A DNA stretch of 64,000 nucleotides, from NCBI RefSeq assembly GCF_022662015.1, contig NZ_JAKMCM010000003.1:454408-518407 (forward strand). The letters run 5' to 3'. Under the pieces are notes generated by a model that made no database searches, was not told the origin of the DNA, and saw nothing but the letters and a program-made list of their open reading frames with translations. Positions 38,539-46,926 of the stretch are shown piece after piece. The DNA comes from Aestuariivivens sediminicola (GTDB lineage: Bacteria; Bacteroidota; Bacteroidia; Flavobacteriales; Flavobacteriaceae). Position 1 is the first letter of the stretch, and the number at the start of each line of letters is the position of its first letter. A program made the translations under genes and the position numbers.

Positions 38539-41500
38539 ATGAAACCACACTACTTATCTAAAGCAGTGAGAATCCTTTCCTGCTTGTCATTCTTAGCTTT
38601 AATCTTTTCGACTCAGCCTGTTGCTTCCCAAAACAAGCTAAAAAATCACAAACAGGTATTAGAAAAAAAACAGGAACTTGAAAATGCCCCGGTATTGAAT
38701 CCGTTTTCAAGAGTAGACCTTTTATCCAGTGCCAAGCAAAGTAAATTAAAGAAGGGAGTGGAGCTGGACAACGCCACTATTTTAAGCTTAGATAACCAGA
38801 AGGTCGCTGAAATAAGAAATCAAAAACCTGAGAATTTAACCCTTAATTTACCATTTCAATCCAACGAAACATTGGTCTTACAATTAACAAAAGCACCCAT
38901 ATTTACAGAATCATTTAATCTGTATAAGGCCAGCGATCGCAAAAATCCAATTACATATAAACCAGGTGCTTACTATTGGGGCATGGTTAAAGGTGATCCT
39001 AATTCTATGGTTACCATAAGCATATTTGACGATCAAATTACAGGGGCAATTCATGTCAATGGAAAAAATCTAGACCTGGGACGTATTGAGAACGATAGCC
39101 AAAACGAACATATTCTTTATGAAAACAAAGACATCAAAGAACAATTTGATTTTGCATGTGAAGCTCCGGATCCCGATGGACAGGGCAGAAAAAATATTCA
39201 AAATAAGTCAATAATAGAGGCAAGCGCATCAACACCTGTGGATAACTGTGTTCAAATGTATTTAGAAGTAGGCTACTCATTATTTCAAAAAAAGGGATCT
39301 TCTGTAAGTGCCACATCAGATTATGTTACTGCCGCCTTTAATCAAGTTATTTTATTGTATGCCAATGAGGGGATAACTGTTAACATAAATGAACTAGTGG
39401 TTTGGGATACCCAGGATCCCTATAATAACAGTCTTTATGACTTTAGAGATGCGCTTGGTGGTAATTACAATGGAGACCTCGCTCATTTTATTCATTCAGG
39501 CGGGGGTGGAGGCATCGCCTACGTTGATGTTCTCTGTAATTCCTTTTATGGCGTAGGTCTGAGTGGTATAAGTACCAGCTATCAGGACATACCGACATAT
39601 AGCTGGACGGTTGAAGTCATAACTCACGAAATCGGCCATAACCTTGGGTCCCCGCATACACATTCTTGTAGGTGGAACGGAAATAATACAGTGATTGACG
39701 ATTGTGGTAATGTCTATTATATGTCAAACAATAAGGATGATGATGGCGACGGAATTGTGGATAATTTATCTGATGCCCAATATTACTCGCCGTGTTTTGA
39801 TAATGTTGATAATATGATACCGAGTGGCGGGGGTACCATTATGAGCTATTGCCACTTAAATAGTGTCGGTATTGATTTTTCCCTTGGTTTTGGTCCGCAA
39901 CCGGGAGATTTAATTCGGTCGCGTGTAGCCAATGCTTCCTGTCTCTCATCTTGCGGGCCAGTTCCATTGGATGTTGCAGTAATTAACAGTTCTGACGTGT
40001 CGTGTGGTGGTGTGGACGACGGCTATGCTACCGTGGAGGCATCGGGTGGATCCGGAAACTATACGTATAATTGGAATAATGGAGCTGTGGGCCCAAGTAT
40101 TTCAGGGCTGTCTGCTGGTGATTATACCGTTACCGTGGATGATGGATCTTCTACAGCTTCTACGATCGTTACAATTAGTGATAATAATAACACCTATTAT
40201 GCCGATACCGATGGGGATGGCTATGGAAATGCCGATGTTACGCTCTTAGATTGTACCACACCCGAAAATTACGTGTTGGATAACTCCGATTGCGATGATA
40301 CGAATGCAACAGTTTATCCCGGAGCACCTGAATTATGTGATGACTTGGACAACAATTGCGACGGACAAATTGATAATGGGATTACTTACACGAATTATTA
40401 TGCCGATACGGATGGTGATGGCTTTGGCGATCCGAACAATGTGATTTCTGCCTGTACCGAGCTAACCGGTTATGTGCTCGACAATACAGATTGCAACGAT
40501 AACGACAGTACCATTTATGTTGGGGCTATTTGTGATGATGGCAATGCCTGTACAATTAATGATCTCATAGATGAAAACTGTGGATGCACGGGTACTTTAA
40601 CCTTCGATACAGATAATGATGGCGTTTGTGATGCATTGGATATTTGCCCGGGTGGCGATGACACGATCGATACAGATGGGGATGGTATACCTGATTATTG
40701 TGATTGCAATCTGGCAACCACCAATTTCCCAGGGGATTCAGTGAATCATTCAGGGCCAGAAAGTACATCTGTAACAGTAACTCTACCCTCAGGAAGTAGA
40801 AATGCTACGTTTACGATATCCAATCTTAACCAGGTTATTGATAAAAAACCAACGAATCGATTTATTGATGTCGTTGAGGTGAGTTATGTTGATGCTAATG
40901 ACGTTCTACATAATTTTGGGTCTTATTCTGCATCCAGTTTTTCGTCTGTAGACATAGACATTATGGATGATGTGGAATCTGTAACCATAACCTTATATGA
41001 TGGTTACGATGGTGATGTCAATCGAAATATTTCTGTTTCAACGTCTATCGTGAACTATTGCAGTACGCTGATAAGTTGTCCTGATGCCGATGGAGATGGT
41101 GTATGCGATGCTGATGATGTGTGTCCTAATGGAGACGATACCGTAGATTCAGATGGCGATGGCATTCCTGATGATTGTGATACGCCTGACGTTCCATGCG
41201 AAAATATAGGATACACTCTCTTTAATCCTACTTCATTGAACGGTGTAAGCGAAGTAACTAAAATCTTTGATACTGTAATTACCGATGTTTCATTTACCAT
41301 ATCGGATATGGATCAGCGAATCAATGGAAAACCATCATCGCGGTATTCTGAAAAAGTAACGGTATCGTACAACGATGGAACGGGTTCACAAATCTTTGGT
41401 ATATATGAAGGCCTAAGTAATGCTTTGGTAGAAATACAAGGTGTTGTGGCCTCCGTCACCGTTTCATTGTCCAATGGTTATAATGGAGGCATTGACGGCC

Positions 41501-41844
41501 CATTAAGTATTTCCTTAAGTGAGGTATCTTATTGTAATGCTATTTCTGCGACAACAATACCGGAACATTCAATTGAGGACGGTTTGACTAACCTCCCTGT
41601 ACCCAACTTAAAAATGTTTCCTAATCCAGCCAGTGATCAACTTTTTGCACGGATTGCTGATAGGGCGAATGTCAAAGTTGTCATTTCAGATGTTCTGGGT
41701 AAAAGGCTTAGCGAGCAACATATTGTGAATTCCAATCAATTCAAAATTGATATTCATAATTTAGCCGGGGGGCATCTGTATTTTGTCGCTTTTAAAATAG
41801 AAGGTAAGCCTCTGCAAGTGCGAAAGCTCATTATAAAGAATTAA
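38539..41844 (+). CDS. T9SS-exported metalloprotease with MopE-like and TSP3 repeats
   Basis: About 1101 residues. Signal peptide ending in QPVASQ; an upstream ATG at 38512 would only lengthen it. A propeptide-like region follows, then a metzincin protease of the reprolysin kind: HEIGHNLGSPH with zinc ligands H363, H367, H373 and E364, and a Met-turn IMSYC. Then a SprB-like beta repeat, a MopE-type metal-binding motif (DCDDTNATVYPGAPELCDD), TSP3 Asp-rich calcium repeats, and two copies of an uncharacterised beta domain of about 110 residues. The C-terminus is a T9SS type A sorting domain (MFPNPASDQLFARI to VRKLIIKN). Confidence 0.9.
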   Translation: MKPHYLSKAVRILSCLSFLALIFSTQPVASQNKLKNHKQVLEKKQELENAPVLNPFSRVDLLSSAKQSKLKKGVELDNATILSLDNQKVAEIRNQKPENLTLNLPFQSNETLVLQLTKAPIFTESFNLYKASDRKNPITYKPGAYYWGMVKGDPNSMVTISIFDDQITGAIHVNGKNLDLGRIENDSQNEHILYENKDIKEQFDFACEAPDPDGQGRKNIQNKSIIEASASTPVDNCVQMYLEVGYSLFQKKGSSVSATSDYVTAAFNQVILLYANEGITVNINELVVWDTQDPYNNSLYDFRDALGGNYNGDLAHFIHSGGGGGIAYVDVLCNSFYGVGLSGISTSYQDIPTYSWTVEVITHEIGHNLGSPHTHSCRWNGNNTVIDDCGNVYYMSNNKDDDGDGIVDNLSDAQYYSPCFDNVDNMIPSGGGTIMSYCHLNSVGIDFSLGFGPQPGDLIRSRVANASCLSSCGPVPLDVAVINSSDVSCGGVDDGYATVEASGGSGNYTYNWNNGAVGPSISGLSAGDYTVTVDDGSSTASTIVTISDNNNTYYADTDGDGYGNADVTLLDCTTPENYVLDNSDCDDTNATVYPGAPELCDDLDNNCDGQIDNGITYTNYYADTDGDGFGDPNNVISACTELTGYVLDNTDCNDNDSTIYVGAICDDGNACTINDLIDENCGCTGTLTFDTDNDGVCDALDICPGGDDTIDTDGDGIPDYCDCNLATTNFPGDSVNHSGPESTSVTVTLPSGSRNATFTISNLNQVIDKKPTNRFIDVVEVSYVDANDVLHNFGSYSASSFSSVDIDIMDDVESVTITLYDGYDGDVNRNISVSTSIVNYCSTLISCPDADGDGVCDADDVCPNGDDTVDSDGDGIPDDCDTPDVPCENIGYTLFNPTSLNGVSEVTKIFDTVITDVSFTISDMDQRINGKPSSRYSEKVTVSYNDGTGSQIFGIYEGLSNALVEIQGVVASVTVSLSNGYNGGIDGPLSISLSEVSYCNAISATTIPEHSIEDGLTNLPVPNLKMFPNPASDQLFARIADRANVKVVISDVLGKRLSEQHIVNSNQFKIDIHNLAGGHLYFVAFKIEGKPLQVRKLIIKN

Positions 41845-41864
41845 AATTTAAATTATGCTGTAAT

Positions 41865-41893
41865 ACAAAAGCCATCAAATAGATGGCTTTTGT
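41865..41893. terminator. Intrinsic terminator after the metalloprotease
   Basis: A 12-bp perfect stem ACAAAAGCCATC / GATGGCTTTTGT with a 5-base loop, 21 bases after the stop. A/T-rich flanks on both sides make it usable from either strand, but the gene at 41977 ends 84 bases away, so it may serve both. Confidence 0.75.
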
Positions 41894-41976
41894 TATACTA
41901 GCTGTTCAATTCGGCACGAAATTGTAGTACCTTATTTTAAAACTTGGAAACAATATTTTCCAACAAACACCCCTTA

Positions 41977-43227
41977 TTATTTGATTAATGAAAAATTCGT
42001 GCCGCTTGGTAATTCGAAAATCTCTAAGTCAAAATAGGGGAGAGCAGCAATCAAATGATCAAAAATATCTGACATGATATATTCGTAATTTTCCCATCGC
42101 TTGTCACGGCTAAATGCATAAATCTCCATAGGTATACCTTGTGTGGTCGGTGCTAACTGCCTGGCCATAATCATCATGTCCTTGTTTATGGCAGAGTGAT
42201 GCTTCAAGTAGGAATCGATATACTTTCTAAATACCCCGATATTGGTCAGGTTTCTTCCATTCAACAGTATCTCTTTATCAATGGCATTGTCTTTATTATA
42301 GTCATCAATATCCTGTTGTCTCGATTCCAAATAGGAGGTCAGTAGTTGTATTTTTTTAAGACGATCTACATCTTGTTTGGTTAAATATTTAACCTTACTT
42401 TGATTAATGTAGAGTGCTCTCTTAATACGTCTTCCTCCAGAGGTGGTCATACCGCGCCAATTTTTAAAGGAATCAGAAATAAGAGCATATGTTGGAATGG
42501 TAGTGATGGTCTTATCGAAATTCTGAACCTTCACAGTGGCTAAATTGATCTCAATAACATCGCCATCGGCACCGTATTTTTCGAAAGTGATCCAATCACC
42601 AATACGCACCATGTCGTTAATGGAGACTTGAATACTGGCCACAAAACCTAATATGGTATCTCGGAAGACGAGAATAATAATCGCGGAAGCCGTTCCTATT
42701 CCTGCTAAGAATTCAATAAATTTTATGCCGCTTACTATGGCAAACGCAGAAAATATGCCCAATATCCAGGCAAAAATCATAAAGACCTGAATATAACTGT
42801 CGATAGGTTTATCGTTATATCGTGGAAGTTTTTTTAAATAATCTTTAATACTATTTAAGACACTTCGAATAATCCAAAGGGTCAAAACAATTGCAAAGAC
42901 CTTCAAACCTTTTTCAACGACGTTTTCAAATTGCTCAAAATCATAGAAGACTATAGGAATAAATTTTATGGCAATGAGCAGGGGTATAATATGCGCAATG
43001 TTTCTCGGGACCTTATTAGTTACTAACAAATCATCGAAATTCGTTTTAGTTCTTACAGCCAGTTTGGTGAAGGTGATCCGAATAATTTTTCGAACAATAA
43101 AATCTGTCAGAGAAACGACAATGAGTAACCCTATGAGCAGGGCAATCATATTTAAATAGGTAGCTACTGTCTCAGACAGACCTTGACCTGTAAGGTAATC
43201 GTAAACAAGATGCGTCAATCTATTCAT
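41977..43227 (-). CDS. MscS-family mechanosensitive channel, YbdG-like
   Basis: A 416-residue membrane protein. Four to five transmembrane helices (about residues 23-45, 65-85, 98-118, 140-185) are followed by the MscS beta domain: TILGFVASIQVSINDMVRIGDWITFEKYGADGDVIEINLATVKVQNFDKTITTIPTYALISDSFKNW. The length and the NWRGMTTSGGRRIKRAL segment are close to E. coli YbdG. It should release ions or solutes on osmotic downshift. It overlaps the DUF3817 gene by eight bases, so they are translated together. Confidence 0.93.
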   Translation of the reverse strand: MNRLTHLVYDYLTGQGLSETVATYLNMIALLIGLLIVVSLTDFIVRKIIRITFTKLAVRTKTNFDDLLVTNKVPRNIAHIIPLLIAIKFIPIVFYDFEQFENVVEKGLKVFAIVLTLWIIRSVLNSIKDYLKKLPRYNDKPIDSYIQVFMIFAWILGIFSAFAIVSGIKFIEFLAGIGTASAIIILVFRDTILGFVASIQVSINDMVRIGDWITFEKYGADGDVIEINLATVKVQNFDKTITTIPTYALISDSFKNWRGMTTSGGRRIKRALYINQSKVKYLTKQDVDRLKKIQLLTSYLESRQQDIDDYNKDNAIDKEILLNGRNLTNIGVFRKYIDSYLKHHSAINKDMMIMARQLAPTTQGIPMEIYAFSRDKRWENYEYIMSDIFDHLIAALPYFDLEIFELPSGTNFSLIK

Positions 43228-43510
43228 TGTTGAAACTTAAAAATTTTTTATCAATATAAAAGGTGCCAAATGGAATCACAGAAGCCAATAGTACAAGATT
43301 AAATTGTCTGCTGTTCCATTTTAATTCAGGTTTTAGGATTATCGACAGAACGATATAGGTAATAAATAATAAACCGTGAGGCATACCGAGAAATCTCACA
43401 TATTGCGGATCGCCCATGGTGTATTTTATAGGAGTCGCAATAAATAACAACAGCACATACGACAAGCCTTCCAAGAAGCCAACTATCCTAAAAAGTTTAA
43501 CTTTCGACAT
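43220..43510 (-). CDS. DUF3817 small membrane protein
   Basis: About 96 residues from the ATG at 43510 (MSKVKLFRIVGFLEGLSYVLLLFIATPIKY); an upstream start at 43537 is less likely. Three membrane segments and the central GDPQYVRFLGMPHGLLFITYI motif identify the DUF3817 family, whose function is unknown. The 3' end overlaps the channel gene. Confidence 0.88.
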   Translation of the reverse strand: MSKVKLFRIVGFLEGLSYVLLLFIATPIKYTMGDPQYVRFLGMPHGLLFITYIVLSIILKPELKWNSRQFNLVLLASVIPFGTFYIDKKFLSFNNE

Positions 43511-43969
43511 TTCAATTTTTTTTTTGCAAAAATACATCTCAATTTAAAAATATCATCTTAATATTATATTAATTTAAGCTTTATCTTAGAATGGATCAAT
43601 ATCATGGTATTTAATCAGGTATGGTTTTAATGATACGAAATTAGGCCATCTCATATCCTCCGTTGTTTAGTATATGTAGTATATTTAGATGAGTATTTAC
43701 GCGTAAATGGAGCTATCAGGAGAAACTAATAATGGAAACGGCAGATTTGGTATGTGCAAAGTCGGACGGTTGAGCTATCAACTTCAAAATAGTAATTAGT
43801 GTAATGTACAGAACCTTAAACGTGATATTTAGAATTGCCCTGTCAATGCTCATAACACGGCTATTACAAGTGTCCTGTTCGGATAATGAACACTGCGATT
43901 CTGTAGTGGTTCGTTTGAGATGAGGTCGATCATACTTAAAGTTAAGAAGTTTATAATAATGTCAGAACT
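43511..43969. other. Intergenic stretch without a recognised gene
   Basis: About 459 bases. No open frame with coding character on either strand, no clear hairpin, no tRNA-like fold. It contains a short region of higher GC (about 43690-43900) that may be a decayed gene, but I could not match it to a family. It includes the promoter regions of both flanking units. Confidence 0.5.
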
Positions 43970-44449
43970 ATGAAAGTTTCCTTTAGGATTAATAATACAG
44001 TACAAACCATACATACAGACGATGGTGAAACACCGTTATTATGGATTATCAGAGATGTGCTGAATTTAAAAGGAACAAAATTTGGATGCGGAAGATCTGC
44101 ATGTGGAGCCTGCACCATTCATGTGGATGGCCAGGCTGTTCGGTCATGTTCATTTCCTGTAGTATTGGCGGAGGGGCGAACTATTACAACCATTGAAGGC
44201 CTGGGAACTCCTGACGATCCACATCCTGTTCAAAAGGCATGGATTGATGAAATCGTTCCTCAATGTGGGTATTGTCAACCCGGATTTATGATGGCGACTG
44301 CGGCCCTTTTGAATAACAATCCCATCCCCAGTGATGAAGACATTGATAATTCGATTAGTAATATTTGCAGATGTGCAACCTATTACAGAATGCGAAAGGC
44401 CATACACAGGGCTGCACAATTGCAATCTGAATCTAATGATAATAAGTAG
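43970..44449 (+). CDS. 2Fe-2S subunit of a molybdenum hydroxylase
   Basis: A 159-residue small subunit of the xanthine oxidase family, closest in layout to isoquinoline 1-oxidoreductase IorA. The plant-type [2Fe-2S] ligands are in [16 protein letters not shown] (near 43-58), and the second cluster in [12 protein letters not shown] (near 100) and [10 protein letters not shown] (near 137). It passes electrons out of the molybdenum subunit encoded 11 bases downstream. Substrate unknown. Confidence 0.92.
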   Translation: MKVSFRINNTVQTIHTDDGETPLLWIIRDVLNLKGTKFGCGRSACGACTIHVDGQAVRSCSFPVVLAEGRTITTIEGLGTPDDPHPVQKAWIDEIVPQCGYCQPGFMMATAALLNNNPIPSDEDIDNSISNICRCATYYRMRKAIHRAAQLQSESNDNK

Positions 44450-44460
44450 ACCCCTAATTC

Positions 44461-46623
44461 ATGGGTAAGAAAACGATTTCCAGAAGAAAGTTTATAGTCC
44501 GCGGCGCTCTGGGGACTATCGGTGTATTAGCCGTAGGGACTTATGTATTTAGAAATCCTTTAAGACGTAAAGCGCTTCAATTGGTTGATACATTGGATTC
44601 CTTGTATGTTGGGAATATCAGTGATCCTATGTTATGGTTCGAAATCACTAAAAAAAATACCGTTGTACTTCATTCGCCCAAGGTGGAAATGGGACAAGGT
44701 GTCTTTACAGGGTTGGCTCAGATAGCAGCAGATGAACTTGAGGTTGGCATGGATCAAATAAATGTTGTTCATGCAAGTACGGATAGTGGCAATATTGATG
44801 GTATCAGCACGGGAGGAAGCCTTTCTATTTCCAGTTTATGGTATCCGCTAAGAGAATTGGCTGCTGTTACGCGAGAAGTTATTAAAGCAGAAGCTGCTAA
44901 AAAGTTCGGTACGGTTATAAGTCAATTACAGGTTTCCAATGGAATAATACATTTTAAGGGTATGTCGATGAGTTATGCCGAAATCATGGCCGGTGTAAAG
45001 AAATGGGAGCTTCCTAAAGAGACTCCTGTTTTAAAGGAGCTAAAGGATTATAAATTTATAGGGAAACCCATTCCAAGAATTGATTTGCAGGATAAAGTTT
45101 TCGGAAAACCGCTCTTTGGAATGGATGCTGAAATGCCCGAAATGCTCTATGGTGCTGTAGTAAGGCCAAATAGAATAGGAGCGATTTTTGTTGAAGCCGA
45201 TACTGCTCAGGCTGAATCAATGCCCGGTGTAGTTAAAATAATTACACAACGTGATTTTGTCGGTGTTGTGGCCAAATCCTATATGCAAGCGGAAAATGCG
45301 AAACATGCTATAAAAGTGAAATGGAAGGTATCGCGTAAATGGCAGAGCGAAGATATCGAGGATATGCTAAAAGTGGGAAGGGGATCCTCCCAGGTGATTC
45401 AGGTTAAAGGTAACGTAGAGGATTCGTTTTCAGAAGGTGATGATGTTGTAACGATGGAATTTAAATCACCCATTGGGGCTCATGCACAGATTGAACCTAA
45501 TGGAGTAGTAGCCTCGGTTGAAAAAGACCGCGCAATTATTATAATTTCTACACAGGTGGTCAGTATTACAAGAAAGGAAGTAGCAAAGAGTTTAGGGTTT
45601 AAGGAGGATCAGGTTAATGTTATTCCGACTCATCTGGGTGGTGGATTCGGGCGACGCTTGCATACCCCTCATGCCGTACAGGCTGCCCTTATGTCAAGAG
45701 CTGTTGCTAAGCCGGTAAAATATTTTTTCAACAGGCAAGAAGAATTTCAGAATGATATGTTTCGACCACCTACGCATCATATTCTAAGGGGGAAATTAAA
45801 GCATGATGGACTTATAGAAACTATTGAACACCAGTTTTCGAGTGGTGATGTAGCCCATAATTCTGCTTTTATACCCAACAGTGCACTTCCTGTCATCGGA
45901 ACTGATTTTGGAGCCGTCAGAGGGGCTTATATTCGCTACAGCCGGATTCCAAACCAGAGGGTTAAGGCATGGCATGTCGATTTACCCTTTGCCACGAGTT
46001 GGTGGCGTGGTTTGGGTTTGTTGGCCAATACTTTTGCTATTGAGAGTTTTATGGACGAATTAGCCATTAAAAGTGGACTTGATCCTGTTGAATTCCGTCT
46101 TCGACAAATCAATGATGATGCAGCCGGAACACGTTTAAAAGCGGTTATAAAAGCAGCGGCTGAGGCCTCTGGATATACCGATGAGGTTATTAATAATAGT
46201 GCCATGGGGCTTGCAGCATCAGTCGATACAGGCACGCCATGTGCACAGGTTGCAGAAGTTTCCATAGTCGATAACGAAATAAAAGTTCATAAAGTGACCT
46301 GTGCTCTGGATCCTGGGGTAGCCGTAAATCCAGATCAGGTCAAAGCGCAGTGTGAAGGAGCAATTATAATGGGATTAAGTGCTTCATTATATGAGCGTAT
46401 GTATGTCAAAGATGGAGCATTGCAACCTACTATGTACGGACCATATAATATGGCGCTAATGAGACATGCTCCAAAAGAAATCGATGTCATCTTATTGCAG
46501 GGGATTGACAAACCAGGCCCTGTAGGGGAACCGCCTCTGGGTCCAGTTGCAGCTGCCATTGGAAATGCATTGCGACGTCTTACCGGTAAGCGCGCGAATA
46601 GCTTACCATTAACAGTAGTCTAA
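44461..46623 (+). CDS. Molybdopterin-binding subunit of a molybdenum hydroxylase
   Basis: A 720-residue large subunit of the isoquinoline 1-oxidoreductase (IorB) kind. A Tat-type signal with twin Arg at 8-9 (SRRKFIVRGALGTIGVL) suggests export or membrane anchoring with bound cofactor. Molybdenum-site segments include GGGFGRRLHTPHAVQAAL near 394, the WWRGLG loop near 515, and the late GPVGEPPLGPVAAAIGNAL near 688 with the Glu that starts hydroxylation. No FAD subunit or cofactor-maturation gene is adjacent. An AT-rich hairpin with a T run follows at 46856. Confidence 0.9.
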   Translation: MGKKTISRRKFIVRGALGTIGVLAVGTYVFRNPLRRKALQLVDTLDSLYVGNISDPMLWFEITKKNTVVLHSPKVEMGQGVFTGLAQIAADELEVGMDQINVVHASTDSGNIDGISTGGSLSISSLWYPLRELAAVTREVIKAEAAKKFGTVISQLQVSNGIIHFKGMSMSYAEIMAGVKKWELPKETPVLKELKDYKFIGKPIPRIDLQDKVFGKPLFGMDAEMPEMLYGAVVRPNRIGAIFVEADTAQAESMPGVVKIITQRDFVGVVAKSYMQAENAKHAIKVKWKVSRKWQSEDIEDMLKVGRGSSQVIQVKGNVEDSFSEGDDVVTMEFKSPIGAHAQIEPNGVVASVEKDRAIIIISTQVVSITRKEVAKSLGFKEDQVNVIPTHLGGGFGRRLHTPHAVQAALMSRAVAKPVKYFFNRQEEFQNDMFRPPTHHILRGKLKHDGLIETIEHQFSSGDVAHNSAFIPNSALPVIGTDFGAVRGAYIRYSRIPNQRVKAWHVDLPFATSWWRGLGLLANTFAIESFMDELAIKSGLDPVEFRLRQINDDAAGTRLKAVIKAAAEASGYTDEVINNSAMGLAASVDTGTPCAQVAEVSIVDNEIKVHKVTCALDPGVAVNPDQVKAQCEGAIIMGLSASLYERMYVKDGALQPTMYGPYNMALMRHAPKEIDVILLQGIDKPGPVGEPPLGPVAAAIGNALRRLTGKRANSLPLTVV

Positions 46624-46926
46624 AAAACGAAAAAAAATTGCATACCTATTGAAATAAACGTATTTTTAAGGAGACACTACAGATGTTGATGTATTCCTTT
46701 AGGGTGTCAGGGCAGAACCAATTTTAGAAACTAAAGAACAAAGCCTCAAGCGTTAAACTAAACTTTCATATCATTATCATATGATTTTTCGAAGTTTGTA
46801 TGCCTACAATTGACGAAGTGCGGTACTAACAGTATATAAATATTATCTTTTTTAGAAATGACTTAGGTCATTTTTTATCGCTTTAAAAGCTAGTAGTTTT
46901 ATGTCAAACTAAACAATGTACATACT
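46624..46926. other. Intergenic stretch before the EF-G-like gene
   Basis: 303 bases, AT-rich. It holds one terminator-like hairpin (46856-46876) and nothing coding that I can support. Confidence 0.5.
46856..46876 (+). terminator. Probable intrinsic terminator
   Basis: A 7-bp stem AAATGAC / GTCATTT with a TTAG loop followed by TTT. It is far (about 230 bases) after the molybdenum hydroxylase stop and 51 bases before the next gene. Confidence 0.5.

Noticed and set aside
40004..40249. Second frame inside the metalloprotease gene
   Set aside because: It overlaps the real frame fully and its Met/Pro-rich product reflects the Asp-rich repeats read out of frame.
43690..43900. Decayed gene between DUF3817 and the molybdenum hydroxylase
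   Set aside because: Reading all frames gave only short fragments without a recognisable motif.
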